Assembly (NCBI RefSeq): GCF_000018285.1
Contig: NC_009901.1
Span: forward strand, 867,001 to 931,000
Direction: 5' to 3'
Origin: Shewanella pealeana ATCC 700345
GTDB lineage: Bacteria; Pseudomonadota; Gammaproteobacteria; Enterobacterales; Shewanellaceae
Length of the DNA: 64,000 bases
Shown here: positions 36,413-45,570 of the stretch, in pieces
How the letters are laid out: each line of letters starts with the position of its first letter
Position numbering within the stretch: position 1 is the stretch's first letter
Notes under the pieces: generated by a model
Told to the model about the DNA's origin: nothing
Database searches by the model: none
The model's input: only the letters and a program-made list of their open reading frames with translations
Made by a program: the position numbers and the translations under genes

Positions 36413-37378
36413 ATGTTTGAGAATATCATTCTAATCTTAGATGCAACGCTAAGGGTATCGGCGCCGCTAATCCTAGCAGCGCTTGCAGGCTTGTTCTCTG
36501 AGCGCTCCGGTATTGTTAACATTGCACTTGAAGGCAAGATGCTCTCCGCTGCCTTTGCCGCAGCGGCAACGGCTTCTATAACAGGCTCTGTTTGGCTAGG
36601 TCTGCTAGCGGGTATTGCTGTTTCAGTAATGCTGTCGCTGGTGCATGGTTTTGCGACCATTACCCACCGCGGCGATCAAATCGTATCCGGCGTAGCTATT
36701 AACATGTTAGCTGTGGGCTTAACTGTCACGCTAGGGCGTTTCTGGTTCGGTCTGGGCGGTCAAACGCCTGCACTCACAGATGAATCACGCTTTACTGCTA
36801 TCACCTTACCTGGCGCAGACGCATTAGCCGATGTACCGGTTATTGGCATGATTTACAGCCAACTGTTTTCAGGGCACAACTTCTTAGTGTATCTGTCGCT
36901 GTTTGCAGTGCCAGCCGTTTACTGGATTGTTTATAAAACCCGTTTTGGTCTAAGACTGCGCGCTGCGGGTGAAAACCCACATGCTGTGGATACCGCGGGT
37001 ATTTCAGTTGCTTGGATCCGTTATCGCGCGCTTATCATTGCCGGTGTATTAGCGGGTATGGCGGGGGCTTACTTGTCGACTGCTCACAGTGCGGGCTTTG
37101 TGCCGAATATGAGTGCGGGTAAAGGCTTTATCGCGTTAGCGGCGTTGATTTTTGGTAAGTGGAAGCCTGTGCCGGTATTGTTTGGTTGTCTACTGTTTGG
37201 TTTCTTAGACGCGATTGCGATTCGTCTGCAAGGTGTTGAGTTACCACTTGTCGGCGAGATCCCAGTACAAGCGATTGAGGTATTACCTTATATCCTGACG
37301 GTATTACTGTTAGCAGGCTTTATTGGCCGCGCGGTGGGGCCAAAGGCGATTGGGCAACCATATGTTAAGTCTCGCTAG
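36413..37378 (+). CDS. Nucleoside ABC transporter permease 2
   Basis: 321 residues, BPD_transp_2 family (YufQ/NupC-like). ERSGIVNIALEGKMLSAAF and AAGENPHAVDTAGISV are the paired family motifs corresponding to those in the first permease. It starts three bases after its partner's stop. It is last in the operon; the foldback element D follows about 25 bases later, and no other terminator is apparent. Confidence 0.9.
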   Translation: MFENIILILDATLRVSAPLILAALAGLFSERSGIVNIALEGKMLSAAFAAAATASITGSVWLGLLAGIAVSVMLSLVHGFATITHRGDQIVSGVAINMLAVGLTVTLGRFWFGLGGQTPALTDESRFTAITLPGADALADVPVIGMIYSQLFSGHNFLVYLSLFAVPAVYWIVYKTRFGLRLRAAGENPHAVDTAGISVAWIRYRALIIAGVLAGMAGAYLSTAHSAGFVPNMSAGKGFIALAALIFGKWKPVPVLFGCLLFGFLDAIAIRLQGVELPLVGEIPVQAIEVLPYILTVLLLAGFIGRAVGPKAIGQPYVKSR

Positions 37379-37402
37379 CGATAGCGTGGTTTATCGTTGT
37401 TG

Positions 37403-37662
37403 ATTCAATCAAGCTTCGCTTGATAAAGGTCGTGAGCTTCCAGCTCACACTCGGGCAAGAGGGGGACAACAGCTTCCCCCTCTTGCATCTCCCCAGCCGC
37501 CCCGACGAAGTTGTCTCCCTCGTACTTATGGATAAATCGCTAACGCTTCCGATGGGGCATCCTGCCCCGCGAAAGCTACGCCGACATCCATGTCGGCATC
37601 ACGTGATTTATTCCAACGTACTTCGGCAACTCCGATGGGGAACTGGTGTTTTCTGTGATTTC
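37403..37662 (+). repeat. Foldback intergenic element, copy D
   Basis: Starts with hairpin ATCAAGC-TTC-GCTTGAT, then GTCGTGAGCTTCCAGCTCAC, CTCGGGCAAGAGGGGGA...CCCCCTCTTGC, GCCGCCCCGACGAAGTTG, variable palindromes (GGGGCATCCTGCCCC, GCCGACATCCATGTCGGC) and AACTCCGATGGGG...TGTTTTCTGTGA. Same orientation as copy A. Confidence 0.85.
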
Positions 37663-37898
37663 AGTTAGATACGTTAAGCTAGGTATTTGGATGTTTTCTC
37701 TGGCGGCAGATCCAAAATATCCATATCCACTTTGTAATTTTTCGTGCTCGTTTATTCAGTGCCACTCTGGTAGAGTTCTTATAAATCAATAGCTTTACTT
37801 TAGTGAGGCTTTAATAATAGGTTTATTAAATGTGCATGTGCGTTTTGCCAAATACGTACGCATGCGCACTATACAAAAGTTATGTCTAGAGAGAGTTC

Positions 37899-38315
37899 AT
37901 GGATATAAAATTAATTGTGGCATTAATCGGGCTGGTTGGAGTCGGAGCAAGCGCTTTAATTCAATACCATCTCGGTAAAAAAAATGAGCATAATAAAAAA
38001 GAAATCGAGATAAGAGCAAACGCATATCTCGATTTGGTTAATGCCGTCTCAGAGATAGCTAGCTCAATTAAGCATGATGAAGAACGAAACTTAGAGCAGT
38101 TACAACGGCTAACACAGGCAAAATCTAGGGTAGTACTTTTGGGGAGCGATGCTGTCGTCACAGAGCTTCACAAGTACTTTACTGAGTACGGCGTTCTAAA
38201 TTCAGATGAGTCCTTTAATGCATTCAGTAATATTATTTCTGCTATGCGCAATGACTTATCTGGTAGCAATACATTAACAAATAAACTATTAACAGAATCT
38301 TTGTTCGGGAAATAG
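37899..38315 (+). CDS. Small membrane-anchored hypothetical protein, 138 aa
   Basis: N-terminal helix LIVALIGLVGVGASALIQYHL, then a charged helical domain (KKNEHNKKEIEIRANAYLDLVNAV begins it) with no known motif. Such short anchored proteins are common in integron gene cassettes. The ribosome site is GAGAG before ATG 37899. An attC-like element starts nine bases after the stop. GC is clearly below the core genes. No function is recognised; the layout (one helix, cytoplasmic tail) resembles many orphan phage-defence or stress cassettes, but nothing specific can be claimed. Confidence 0.65.
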   Translation: MDIKLIVALIGLVGVGASALIQYHLGKKNEHNKKEIEIRANAYLDLVNAVSEIASSIKHDEERNLEQLQRLTQAKSRVVLLGSDAVVTELHKYFTEYGVLNSDESFNAFSNIISAMRNDLSGSNTLTNKLLTESLFGK

Positions 38316-38323
38316 GCAAAGGC

Positions 38324-38374
38324 ATAACAAGCGCCTGCAATCTGGCCTCCGGCGGTTGAGGTGGCGTTATGCTT
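38324..38374 (+). other. attC-like site between two orphan genes
   Basis: 51 bases: GCATAACAAGCGCC at the left and GGTGGCGTTATGC at the right are complementary, with an internal GGCCTCCGGC foldback. The left arm has the R''-like ATAACAA and the right arm the R'-like GTTATGC. Length is near the lower limit for attC. It lies exactly between two short genes, where a cassette recombination site should be. Confidence 0.5.
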
Positions 38375-38385
38375 CTGGAGAGGAA

Positions 38386-38985
38386 ATGGAGAAAAAGAAC
38401 AAGCTATCTGTAGACGAAATCGTAGAATCGATGCTCTCATCAGTTTGTGAAACATCGAACTCAGAGCGCGTTTGGCGTGTGTTGATTGACCCTGTGATGC
38501 ATCTAGAATTTAAAACGCAGTTCAATATGTATAGTTCGTTTATGCTTACGACTAGTCGTAGCACTTTTGCAACGTTATTAATGGGTTTGTCTAGAATTTC
38601 AGATGATCAGAATAATTCTATGAGTATTCCAAAGTTACTAGAACTAGCCGAATCGGACTCAAACTCAGTCGAGATAGAAGAATTGAGGCATAAGTACTCG
38701 GATCTCAACAAAACATGGCAAAGCCTTAAACACATTAGACATAATGTGTACGCGCATATTAGCGCGAATACGACAGAGTTTAGCGCATTTGAGAGAGCTG
38801 GAGTGACTCCTAACGATCTTACTGAAGCTGCTAATGTGACGAAAGAAATTGTATTGTCAGTATATGACTTACTAGGTTATGACTCTGCGCCTTATAAAAA
38901 TTTACACGTAGATGCAAAGCTAGATCTTCAAAAGCTATTTCGTAATTTAAAAGCAGGAAGAGATGTTAGGCTCAGTGGAGCATAA
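38386..38985 (+). CDS. AbiU2/HEPN-like protein
   Basis: About 199 residues from ATG 38386, which has a perfect GGAGAGGA site; the frame is open to 38356, inside the attC-like site. The layout follows AbiU2-like HEPN proteins: an aromatic helix (LTTSRSTFATLLMGLSRISDD), then SIPKLLELA, then a late helix with RHNVYAH (Arg118, His124), the R-x5-H active-site pair of HEPN ribonucleases. HEPN proteins are often toxins or abortive-infection effectors. No obvious antitoxin neighbours it apart from the small membrane protein before it. After the stop comes GCATAACAAACGAC, a second attC-like left arm. Confidence 0.65.
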   Translation: MEKKNKLSVDEIVESMLSSVCETSNSERVWRVLIDPVMHLEFKTQFNMYSSFMLTTSRSTFATLLMGLSRISDDQNNSMSIPKLLELAESDSNSVEIEELRHKYSDLNKTWQSLKHIRHNVYAHISANTTEFSAFERAGVTPNDLTEAANVTKEIVLSVYDLLGYDSAPYKNLHVDAKLDLQKLFRNLKAGRDVRLSGA

Positions 38986-39089
38986 GCATAACAAACGACT
39001 ATGGCGTCAATAGCTAGTTTTAAATACTTAGATATGTCGGGTCAGAGTAAACATTCAAATACCTGAATCTAACTTCCCCTACTTAGTCT

Positions 39090-39345
39090 ACAGAAAACAC
39101 CCATTCCCCATCGGAGTTGCCGAGGTCATTGAAGAAAAATATCGTGATTGAGGCATGGATGCCGAGATAGCCTTAGGTGAGCCATGGACGGCGAATATGA
39201 GGCGATAGATATTTTCGAAAATGAGTGAGGAACAACAACTTCGTCGGGGCGGCAGGGGAGATCCAAGAGGGGGTTGCTGTAGACCCCTTCTTGGCCGTGT
39301 GTGAGCTGGAAGCTCACGACTTTAGTTGTTAGACGAAGTCTAACT
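39090..39345 (-). repeat. Foldback intergenic element, copy E
   Basis: Begins ACAGAAAACACCCATTCCCC, shares the GCATGGATGCCGAGATAGCC and GAGCCATGGACGGCG blocks with copy A (inverse), and ends GTGAGCTGGAAGCTCAC then GTTAGAC-GAA-GTCTAAC (39328-39344). About 50 bases upstream, AAACATTCAAATACCTGAATC is shared with the leader of copy C. Confidence 0.85.
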
Positions 39346-39385
39346 ATAACTTTAACCCCAGCTCGATGCATAGCGACAACTATGC

Positions 39386-39430
39386 AAAAAAAAGCACAAC
39401 CCTAACTAACATAGGATTGTGCTTTTCTTT
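39386..39430. terminator. Terminator after fbp
   Basis: AAAAAGCACAACCCTA-loop-TAGGATTGTGCTTTTC, a 15-bp stem with one mismatch, A and T tracts on both sides. It serves fbp on the minus strand. Confidence 0.75.
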
Positions 39431-39434
39431 TAGA

Positions 39435-39549
39435 TTTTTGCTTTTCCGGCTTTTACCGTCTTGGCCGACACCGTCAAAGCTTTCTCGGCTCCTGCCGTCT
39501 CAGCCTTGCGTAGAACCTAGGACCTAGGACCTATCTCAACCCCTAGAAC
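39435..39549. repeat. Partial copy of the CTAGGTCC repeat after fbp
   Basis: TTGCTTTTCCGGCTTTTACCG, several TGCCGTCTCAG-like blocks and AGAACCTAGGACCTAGGACCT match the right half of the copies at 4131 and 4860; the central dyad is absent. As in those copies, it ends directly at a stop codon, here that of fbp. Confidence 0.75.
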
Positions 39550-40539
39550 CTATAAAACTGGTTCTTCGCTGTAATCAATACCGTGGTATTCAAGACAAGC
39601 GTCAACTTCATTGGCTGAGCCTAAGATCACCGCTACTCGTTGGTGAATTTCAGTCGGCTGAATATCCATAATGGTTTCATAACCCGTCGATGCTTTACCG
39701 CCTGCTTGCTCAACCAAGAATGCCATTGGGTTGGCTTCATACATTAAACGTAGCTTGTATGGCTTCTCTGGGTTCTTGTTGTCAGTTGGGTAAGTGAAGA
39801 TACCGCCGCGGCAAAGTACGCGGTGTACATCGCCCACCATGGCGGCAATCCAGCGCATGTTAAATGACTTCTCACGTGGGCCAATCTTACCTAGCAATAG
39901 ATCGCTGATGTAAGTCTGCATTGGTGCTTCCCAGAAGCGTTGGTTTGACATGTTAATGGCAAACTCGCCGGTGTCTTTACTAATCGCCATAGCGCCGTTG
40001 GTTAGCAAGAACTCGTTAGTTTCTGGGTTTAGGGTAAATAGTTGTACGCCTTGGCCTGTAGTCAGTGCAAGCATGGTTGATGGGCCGTATAGCACATAAC
40101 CTGCTGCCACTTGGTTGCGGCCTGCTTGTAGGAAACTCTTTTCAGTTAGCTCGCCGGCAGGAGCTGGTAATACTGAGAAGATAGTACCCACTAGTGAATT
40201 GATATCGATGTTTGATGAGCCGTCTAGCGGGTCAAAACACACTAAAAACTCGCCGTTAGCATCGGCTTCAACGACATAGTCTTCCTCTTCAGATGCGATA
40301 CCACGTACTGTACCGTCAGCCTTTAGGGCATCTTTGAGCATATCATTGGTGATGATATCGAGTTTCTTCTGTGTCTCGCCTTGAACGTTTTCCTGTTCCG
40401 TTGCGCCTAACACGCCTGCTAGCGCGCCGTGACGTACTGCGTGGCTAATCTCTTTTGAGGTGTTAGCTAGGGTCAGGATAAGTTTTTCAAGGGTAGGAGA
40501 AATTGCTTGTGATGTCAGGTTTTCAGCCAGAGTTTGCAT
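39550..40539 (-). CDS. fbp: Fructose-1,6-bisphosphatase, class 1
   Basis: 329 residues, the usual class 1 size. Metal-binding [21 protein letters not shown] (split here by position, residues about 111-131) and substrate-binding RYxxxxVxDxHR-type region [14 protein letters not shown] are clear. Active-site acid pair EEED is present near residue 82. It hydrolyses fructose-1,6-bisphosphate in gluconeogenesis, fitting growth on lactate or amino acids. Stop TAG directly touches a repeat of the CTAGGTCC family. Single cistron, minus strand. Confidence 0.97.
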   Translation of the reverse strand: MQTLAENLTSQAISPTLEKLILTLANTSKEISHAVRHGALAGVLGATEQENVQGETQKKLDIITNDMLKDALKADGTVRGIASEEEDYVVEADANGEFLVCFDPLDGSSNIDINSLVGTIFSVLPAPAGELTEKSFLQAGRNQVAAGYVLYGPSTMLALTTGQGVQLFTLNPETNEFLLTNGAMAISKDTGEFAINMSNQRFWEAPMQTYISDLLLGKIGPREKSFNMRWIAAMVGDVHRVLCRGGIFTYPTDNKNPEKPYKLRLMYEANPMAFLVEQAGGKASTGYETIMDIQPTEIHQRVAVILGSANEVDACLEYHGIDYSEEPVL

Positions 40540-40791
40540 CTTGTTTCCTATACAATTTTACATGAGTAAATTGAGTTTGAGGTCAGGACAAAAGTGTATT
40601 CTTTATTATTGACGCGATGATACCCCAGAACGCTAGTTTTTTCAGCCGTAAAGATTGGCTTTTCCACTGCGACGAGTTGCATCATTTGTGCAATTTTTGT
40701 TTTGCTTATGATTAAGGCACAATGTAGGCGAATTTTCAGCCTAGCTTCTAGTTAGCTGAAGACTACTTAGCTATTAATCCAGGGAATAATA

Positions 40792-43038
40792 ATGAAAAAA
40801 AATTGGATGAGTTTGCTGCTCGCATCTTTGCCTATGATCTTGACGCCTGTTGCAACGTCTCAGGCTTCCTCTGCACTACCTGGTGGCACTGAGCCACTTA
40901 CCATCGAACGTATGTATGCTTCTCCTGCACTTGCTGGCAGTAGCCCTCGTGGGTTAAAGCTGTCACCGGACGGTAAGCGCGTCACCTACCTTGCTGGGCG
41001 TAAAGATGACCAGCACCTGTATGACTTGTGGCAGATGGATGTGGCCAGTGGCAAACAAAGCGTGCTGATTAACGCCGATAAGCTGGAAGCGGGCGAATTG
41101 TCTGATGAAGAAAAGGCGCGCCGCGAGCGTCAGCGTATTTATGGTCAGGGGATCATGGAATACTTTTGGTCTGACGATGGCGAGGCGGTTTTAATCCCTG
41201 CTGCGGGCTTGCTGTACTACTACTCGGTCAATGACAACAAGGTCAAACTGCTTGAAACGGGTGAGGGCTTTGCTACCGATGCTCGACTCTCGCCTAAAGG
41301 CCACTTTGTGTCGTTTGTACGTGAGCAAAATTTGTATGTGTTGGACTTAAAAAGCCACAAGATCACCGCATTAACCACAGATGGCGGCGGCGCGATTAAA
41401 AACGCTATGGCCGAGTTTGTTGCTCAAGAAGAGATGGGCAGAATGACGGGCTATTGGTGGGCGCCCGACGAGTCGGCGATTGCCTACACTCGCATCGATG
41501 AGTCGAGCGTAGAGTTAGTCACCCGTAATGAAATATATGCCGACGGTATTAAGCTGGCCGAGCAGCGTTATCCCTACGCTGGTGAGAATAATGTCAAGGT
41601 TGAGCTTGGTGTGGTTACCCTTAAAGATAAAAAAGTCGCTTGGGTCGATTTAGGTAAAGATACCGATATCTATCTGCCACGGGTTAAGTGGCTGCCAGAC
41701 AGCAAGCATTTGTCTTATCAGTGGCAGAGCCGCGATCAACAGGCGCTGGATCTGCGCATTGTCGCAATTGATGATATAAAAAACGATAAAGACTTGGTGC
41801 AAGAGCGCAGCAAAGCTTGGGTAAACCTTAATGACGACCTGCACTTTTTAAAGCAGCAAAAGGCATTTATCTGGGCATCTGAACGTGATGGCTTTAATCA
41901 CCTGTATTTGATTGGCTTAGACGGCAAAGTGATCCGTCAGCTAACCTCGGGTGATTGGGCGGTCGATGCGGTTGAATATGTCGATGAAAAAGCCGGTGAC
42001 GTTTACTTTACTGGCCGCAAGACTAAGGTGACTGAAAAGCAGCTTTATCGGGTGGCATTAGCGGGGGGCAAAGTTGAGTCCATCAGTCAGCGCAGTGGCA
42101 TGCATTCCACGGTATTTGCCGACAATAACCCCGTGTACCTAGATTACTTCAGCAGCTTGTCACAACCACCGCAGGTGAGTCTGCATGATCAAAGTGGTGA
42201 ACGCCTGGCTTGGGTTGAGCAAAACGAAGTGAAAAAGGGTCATCCACTCTATGACTACTTTGGTTTGTGGCAGTTGCCGGAATTTGGTGAGCTAAAGGCT
42301 GAAGACGGTCAAATGTTGCAATATCGCATGTTCAAGCCAACTAACTTTGATGCTAACAAACAGTATCCCGTGGTCGTTCGGGTTTATGGTGGGCCGCATG
42401 CGCAGCTGGTGGTCAATAGCTGGAGTCATCAAGACTACTTTACTCAGCATCTTTTGCAGCAAGGCTACATTGTTTATCAGCTAGATAATCGCGGCTCGGC
42501 ACACCGTGGTACCCAGTTTGAGTATGTGATCTATAAGCAGCTCGGCGAGGTTGAAGTGAACGACCAAAAGGCCGGTGTGGATTACCTGCGCACATTACCT
42601 TTCGTCGATAGCGATAACATTGCTATTTATGGCCACAGTTATGGCGGCTATATGGCGCTGATGAGTATTTTTAAGGCGCCAGATTACTTCAAAGCGGCGA
42701 TTTCAGGCGCGCCAGTATCTGACTGGTCTTTGTATGATACTCACTATACAGAGCGTTATATGGGGCATCCTGAAACCAATGCTAAGGGATATAAGGCCAG
42801 TAGCGTGCTGCCTTATGTTGGCGGCTATCAGTCAGGCCTATTGATGTATCATGGCATGGCCGATGACAATGTATTGTTTGAGAACAGTACCAGAGTTTAT
42901 AAGGCGTTGCAGGATGAGGGTAAGTTATTTCAGATGATCGATTACCCGGGATCGAAGCACTCGATGCGTGGTGAGAAGGTGAGAGTACATTTATATCACT
43001 CACTAGCCGATTTTTTAAATCGAGAGCTTAAGCAGTAA
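40792..43038 (+). CDS. Dipeptidyl peptidase IV (S9 family), exported
   Basis: 748 residues with a signal peptide (about 25 residues). An N-terminal beta-propeller (about 50-500) includes the double-Glu motif region FVAQEEMGRMTGYWWAPD that reads the substrate N-terminus. The C-terminal hydrolase has the nucleophile in GHSYGGYM (Ser about 615), Asp in MADDNV (about 690) and His in SKHSMRG (about 722). It removes X-Pro dipeptides from peptides in the periplasm, feeding amino-acid catabolism. Own promoter presumably in the 250-base gap before ATG 40792. No downstream partner. Confidence 0.93.
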   Translation: MKKNWMSLLLASLPMILTPVATSQASSALPGGTEPLTIERMYASPALAGSSPRGLKLSPDGKRVTYLAGRKDDQHLYDLWQMDVASGKQSVLINADKLEAGELSDEEKARRERQRIYGQGIMEYFWSDDGEAVLIPAAGLLYYYSVNDNKVKLLETGEGFATDARLSPKGHFVSFVREQNLYVLDLKSHKITALTTDGGGAIKNAMAEFVAQEEMGRMTGYWWAPDESAIAYTRIDESSVELVTRNEIYADGIKLAEQRYPYAGENNVKVELGVVTLKDKKVAWVDLGKDTDIYLPRVKWLPDSKHLSYQWQSRDQQALDLRIVAIDDIKNDKDLVQERSKAWVNLNDDLHFLKQQKAFIWASERDGFNHLYLIGLDGKVIRQLTSGDWAVDAVEYVDEKAGDVYFTGRKTKVTEKQLYRVALAGGKVESISQRSGMHSTVFADNNPVYLDYFSSLSQPPQVSLHDQSGERLAWVEQNEVKKGHPLYDYFGLWQLPEFGELKAEDGQMLQYRMFKPTNFDANKQYPVVVRVYGGPHAQLVVNSWSHQDYFTQHLLQQGYIVYQLDNRGSAHRGTQFEYVIYKQLGEVEVNDQKAGVDYLRTLPFVDSDNIAIYGHSYGGYMALMSIFKAPDYFKAAISGAPVSDWSLYDTHYTERYMGHPETNAKGYKASSVLPYVGGYQSGLLMYHGMADDNVLFENSTRVYKALQDEGKLFQMIDYPGSKHSMRGEKVRVHLYHSLADFLNRELKQ

Positions 43039-43398
43039 TAACACAATGGCTAGTGTGATATAAATCGGGCGTTGCTACTGTTAATTGCGATTAATAGAAT
43101 GCAATTAGTAGACCACGCCTTTTTTATTAAGGTTAATTTGAAATTAAATATCATTAATAAGAACAAAGCTTGGCTCGAATCGAGAACTGTATTTATTTTG
43201 CTTGCCAGTGAAAAGGCGTAGCGCAGAATTAATATGAAATACTATTACTTTGTAGGTATCTGATTGAGCTAAATATCATTTTTAATGGCTGACTATTAAG
43301 TTTCTTGCCGAGTAAAGTTCAGTTTTATTTAAGTCTATACTCTAATCTAACCGCTAATAAATATGCATGTTGGCACAAAGGTATCTAAATCTGGGCAT
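43039..43398. other. Intergenic, no gene
   Basis: About 360 AT-rich bases between convergent genes; nothing recognisable except the terminators at its end. Confidence 0.6.
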
Positions 43399-43431
43399 AA
43401 AAAAAGCCAGTCAATCGACTGGCTTTTTATT
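43399..43431. terminator. Bidirectional terminator next to arcA
   Basis: AAAAAAAGCCAGTC-AATC-GACTGGCTTTTTA: 9-bp stem with tetraloop between convergent genes. A second hairpin, TATATGTACT-GCTTAC-AGTACATATA, follows at 43432-43457. Confidence 0.88.
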
Positions 43432-43470
43432 TATATGTACTGCTTACAGTACATATAACGGAGCTTAGAA

Positions 43471-44187
43471 TTAATCTTCTAAGCTACCGCAGAAACGGTA
43501 ACCTTCACCGTGGATTGTTGCGATGATTTCTGGCGTATCAGGCAAGCTCTCGAAGTGCTTACGGATACGACGGATAGTCACGTCAACAGTACGGTCGTGT
43601 GGCTTAAGCTCACGGCCAGTCATCTTCATTAGAAGGTCTGCGCGGCTTAGGATCTTACCTGGGTTTTCAACAAAGTGAAGCATAGCGCGGAATTCGCTGC
43701 GTGGTAGCTTGTATGACTCACCTTGTGGGCTAACTAGAGAGCGGCTGTTGATTTCAAGGCTCCAACCGTTGAAACGGTAGAACTCAACTGCACTTTTCTC
43801 TTCTGAATCTGTACCTGTGCTATTAACGCGAGTTAATAGGTTACGAGCACGGATTGTCAATTCACGTGGGTTGAATGGCTTAGTGATATAATCATCAGCA
43901 CCAATTTCAAGACCCAAGATCTTATCAACTTCGTTATCACGGCCCGTTAGGAAGATTAGACCGATATTATTAATTTCACGAAGCTCACGAGCTAGTAAAA
44001 GACCGTTCTTACCTGGTAAGTTAATATCCATAACCACCAAGTTAACTTTGTTGTCTTGCATAGCCTTATGCATTTCAGCGCCGTCATTGGCTTCAGTTAC
44101 CACATATCCTTCTGCTTCAAAAATACTTCTAAGTGTGTTTCTTGTTACTGCTTCATCTTCAACAATCAGAATGTGCGGGTTTTGCAT
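43471..44187 (-). CDS. arcA: Aerobic respiration control response regulator ArcA
   Basis: 238 residues. Receiver domain with Asp54 (VVMDINLPG) and conserved Lys in [11 protein letters not shown]...ITKPFNP, then an OmpR-type winged helix ([23 protein letters not shown] region). Length and sequence match ArcA closely. In Shewanella, ArcA pairs with ArcS/HptA rather than a full ArcB, and controls respiratory genes. The single minus-strand gene has a 420-base upstream region with TGTTAAC repeats, possibly self-binding. Confidence 0.96.
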   Translation of the reverse strand: MQNPHILIVEDEAVTRNTLRSIFEAEGYVVTEANDGAEMHKAMQDNKVNLVVMDINLPGKNGLLLARELREINNIGLIFLTGRDNEVDKILGLEIGADDYITKPFNPRELTIRARNLLTRVNSTGTDSEEKSAVEFYRFNGWSLEINSRSLVSPQGESYKLPRSEFRAMLHFVENPGKILSRADLLMKMTGRELKPHDRTVDVTIRRIRKHFESLPDTPEIIATIHGEGYRFCGSLED

Positions 44188-44748
44188 ATTAATTACCTAA
44201 TTTCTGTCAATTCTAACCATGAGTATAAAAAGTTTATACTCCATCTAGTTATGCTGATAATTCACTGATACACGTAGGTGCTTTCAAATTTGGTTCGAAA
44301 CAGCAACACACTGCATGATAAGCAAAGTATGGGTATCTCACATATGGAAAAACGTGAACTGTATAAACTTTGATTAACGATAGTAGAAAAAAGTTCCTTA
44401 CTTACCGTTTTGTATGAAGTTTAAATGTTAAATCAAACATAGATCACATTTGATACTGCTGTGTGGATTACTCTTCTATCTGTTTCAGATATGTGTAACA
44501 AAATGTGTTCGTTACATGTATCAGTATGAGTTAATCAACAAACCCTATTGTACTCGTTTTAGGCATTTGTTAACAAATGAAATGTTAACAAAATTGCTCA
44601 ACGATATGATTTGGATCACTTTTTGAAAACTATATCATTGATTTTATTGTGTTTGATAAATTCGCTAATAGTGATATACATCACAAGGTTAGGAAGCGCT
44701 TACGAGTTTGCTATAATAATTACACCTAAATCGGAGAAATTGTTAGCA
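44188..44748. promoter_or_regulatory. Divergent promoter region of arcA and the DUF3293 gene
   Basis: Contains TGTAAC-N11-GTTACA (44494-44516) and two TGTTAAC sites 15 bp apart (44568-44574, 44583-44589), both ArcA-like half-sites. A TATAAT box at 44712-44717 lies 32 bases before the DUF3293 start. No other gene is seen. Confidence 0.45.
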
Positions 44749-45105
44749 ATGAGCAACTCAGTAGATAGCCTTTGGCACTATTATAAACAAACCGAATTCT
44801 TGTTTTCTCAGACATTATCCGCTCAATTATCCTTCGCAATTATCACCGCATACAACCCTAAAGGAGAGGTTCTCTCTCCTTGTCAAAATGGCCTTCTAGA
44901 CCGAAAACTGCAGCATGAAATACATCAACTAGGCCTACCTTATCGCTCTATGGTCGGTGCTTCCCAAGATGGAAGACATATGGAGAAAAGCTGGGCAGTT
45001 TCTACCGATAAGCACTCGGCGATACAGCTTGGCCGTCTGTTCAATCAAAATGCTATCTATACCCAAACAACTTCAATATGCAGGATTCAGCATGTCGAGA
45101 AGTGA
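44749..45105 (+). CDS. DUF3293 domain protein
   Basis: 119 residues from ATG 44749 (MSNSVDSLWHYYKQTEF), preceded by GGAG and a TATAAT promoter. The ORF stays open to 44611, but the extra 46 residues span promoter sequence and are not expected. The middle FAIITAYNPKGEVL is the DUF3293 hallmark; later YRSMVGASQDGRHMEKSWAV follows. Soluble. Function unknown. Confidence 0.75.
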   Translation: MSNSVDSLWHYYKQTEFLFSQTLSAQLSFAIITAYNPKGEVLSPCQNGLLDRKLQHEIHQLGLPYRSMVGASQDGRHMEKSWAVSTDKHSAIQLGRLFNQNAIYTQTTSICRIQHVEK

Positions 45106-45570
45106 CAGAGTTCAAGGCATGAAATTGTAGGACTAGTTATTCTAATTCAATATTTCATAACGCAGAAAAATGTTGCTTCTCTCCGTGCCCTACGGGAGTT
45201 CCCGTAGAATACCTGCACTGCGTTAGTGATATCGGTAAGGGAATAACCATTATCCTCAATCACTGCCTTATTCAGCTATCCTACGGGAGCTCTGAAACGA
45301 GCATCTTGAGGTAGCTTGGGTATATTATGTCGAAGCTGACCGTTTACAGTTAGTTCCCTGCTTAATGCCTAAGCAAGAAGCCTTTCTAGGCGCATTCTCG
45401 CCACGAGTGCGCAGAGTAGTAGACTTGCCTGATATTGAGTAAAATTAAATCATCTTAGATTTCCGTTGACTTAATTGGTTATTTTTTGATATTTTTTAAT
45501 CTGTTATTTTGTATACAAAGCAGACTTTCTTCGCTAGTTCGATAGGACGTTACAGCTATACAAGATAAGT
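45106..45570. other. Intergenic region before the lysine riboswitch
   Basis: No gene. One perfect hairpin, CTACGGGA-GT-TCCCGTAG (45201-45218), and its half CCTACGGGAGCTC near 45284. AT-rich stretch 45470-45530 probably holds the lysC promoter. Confidence 0.5.

Noticed and set aside
37390..37700. Complete insertion sequence around copy D
   Set aside because: No transposase frame and no matching target duplications seen by eye.
28350..39345. CRISPR array from the repeated palindromic blocks
   Set aside because: Units are hundreds of bases apart, in both orientations and of variable length, with no regular spacers and no cas genes.
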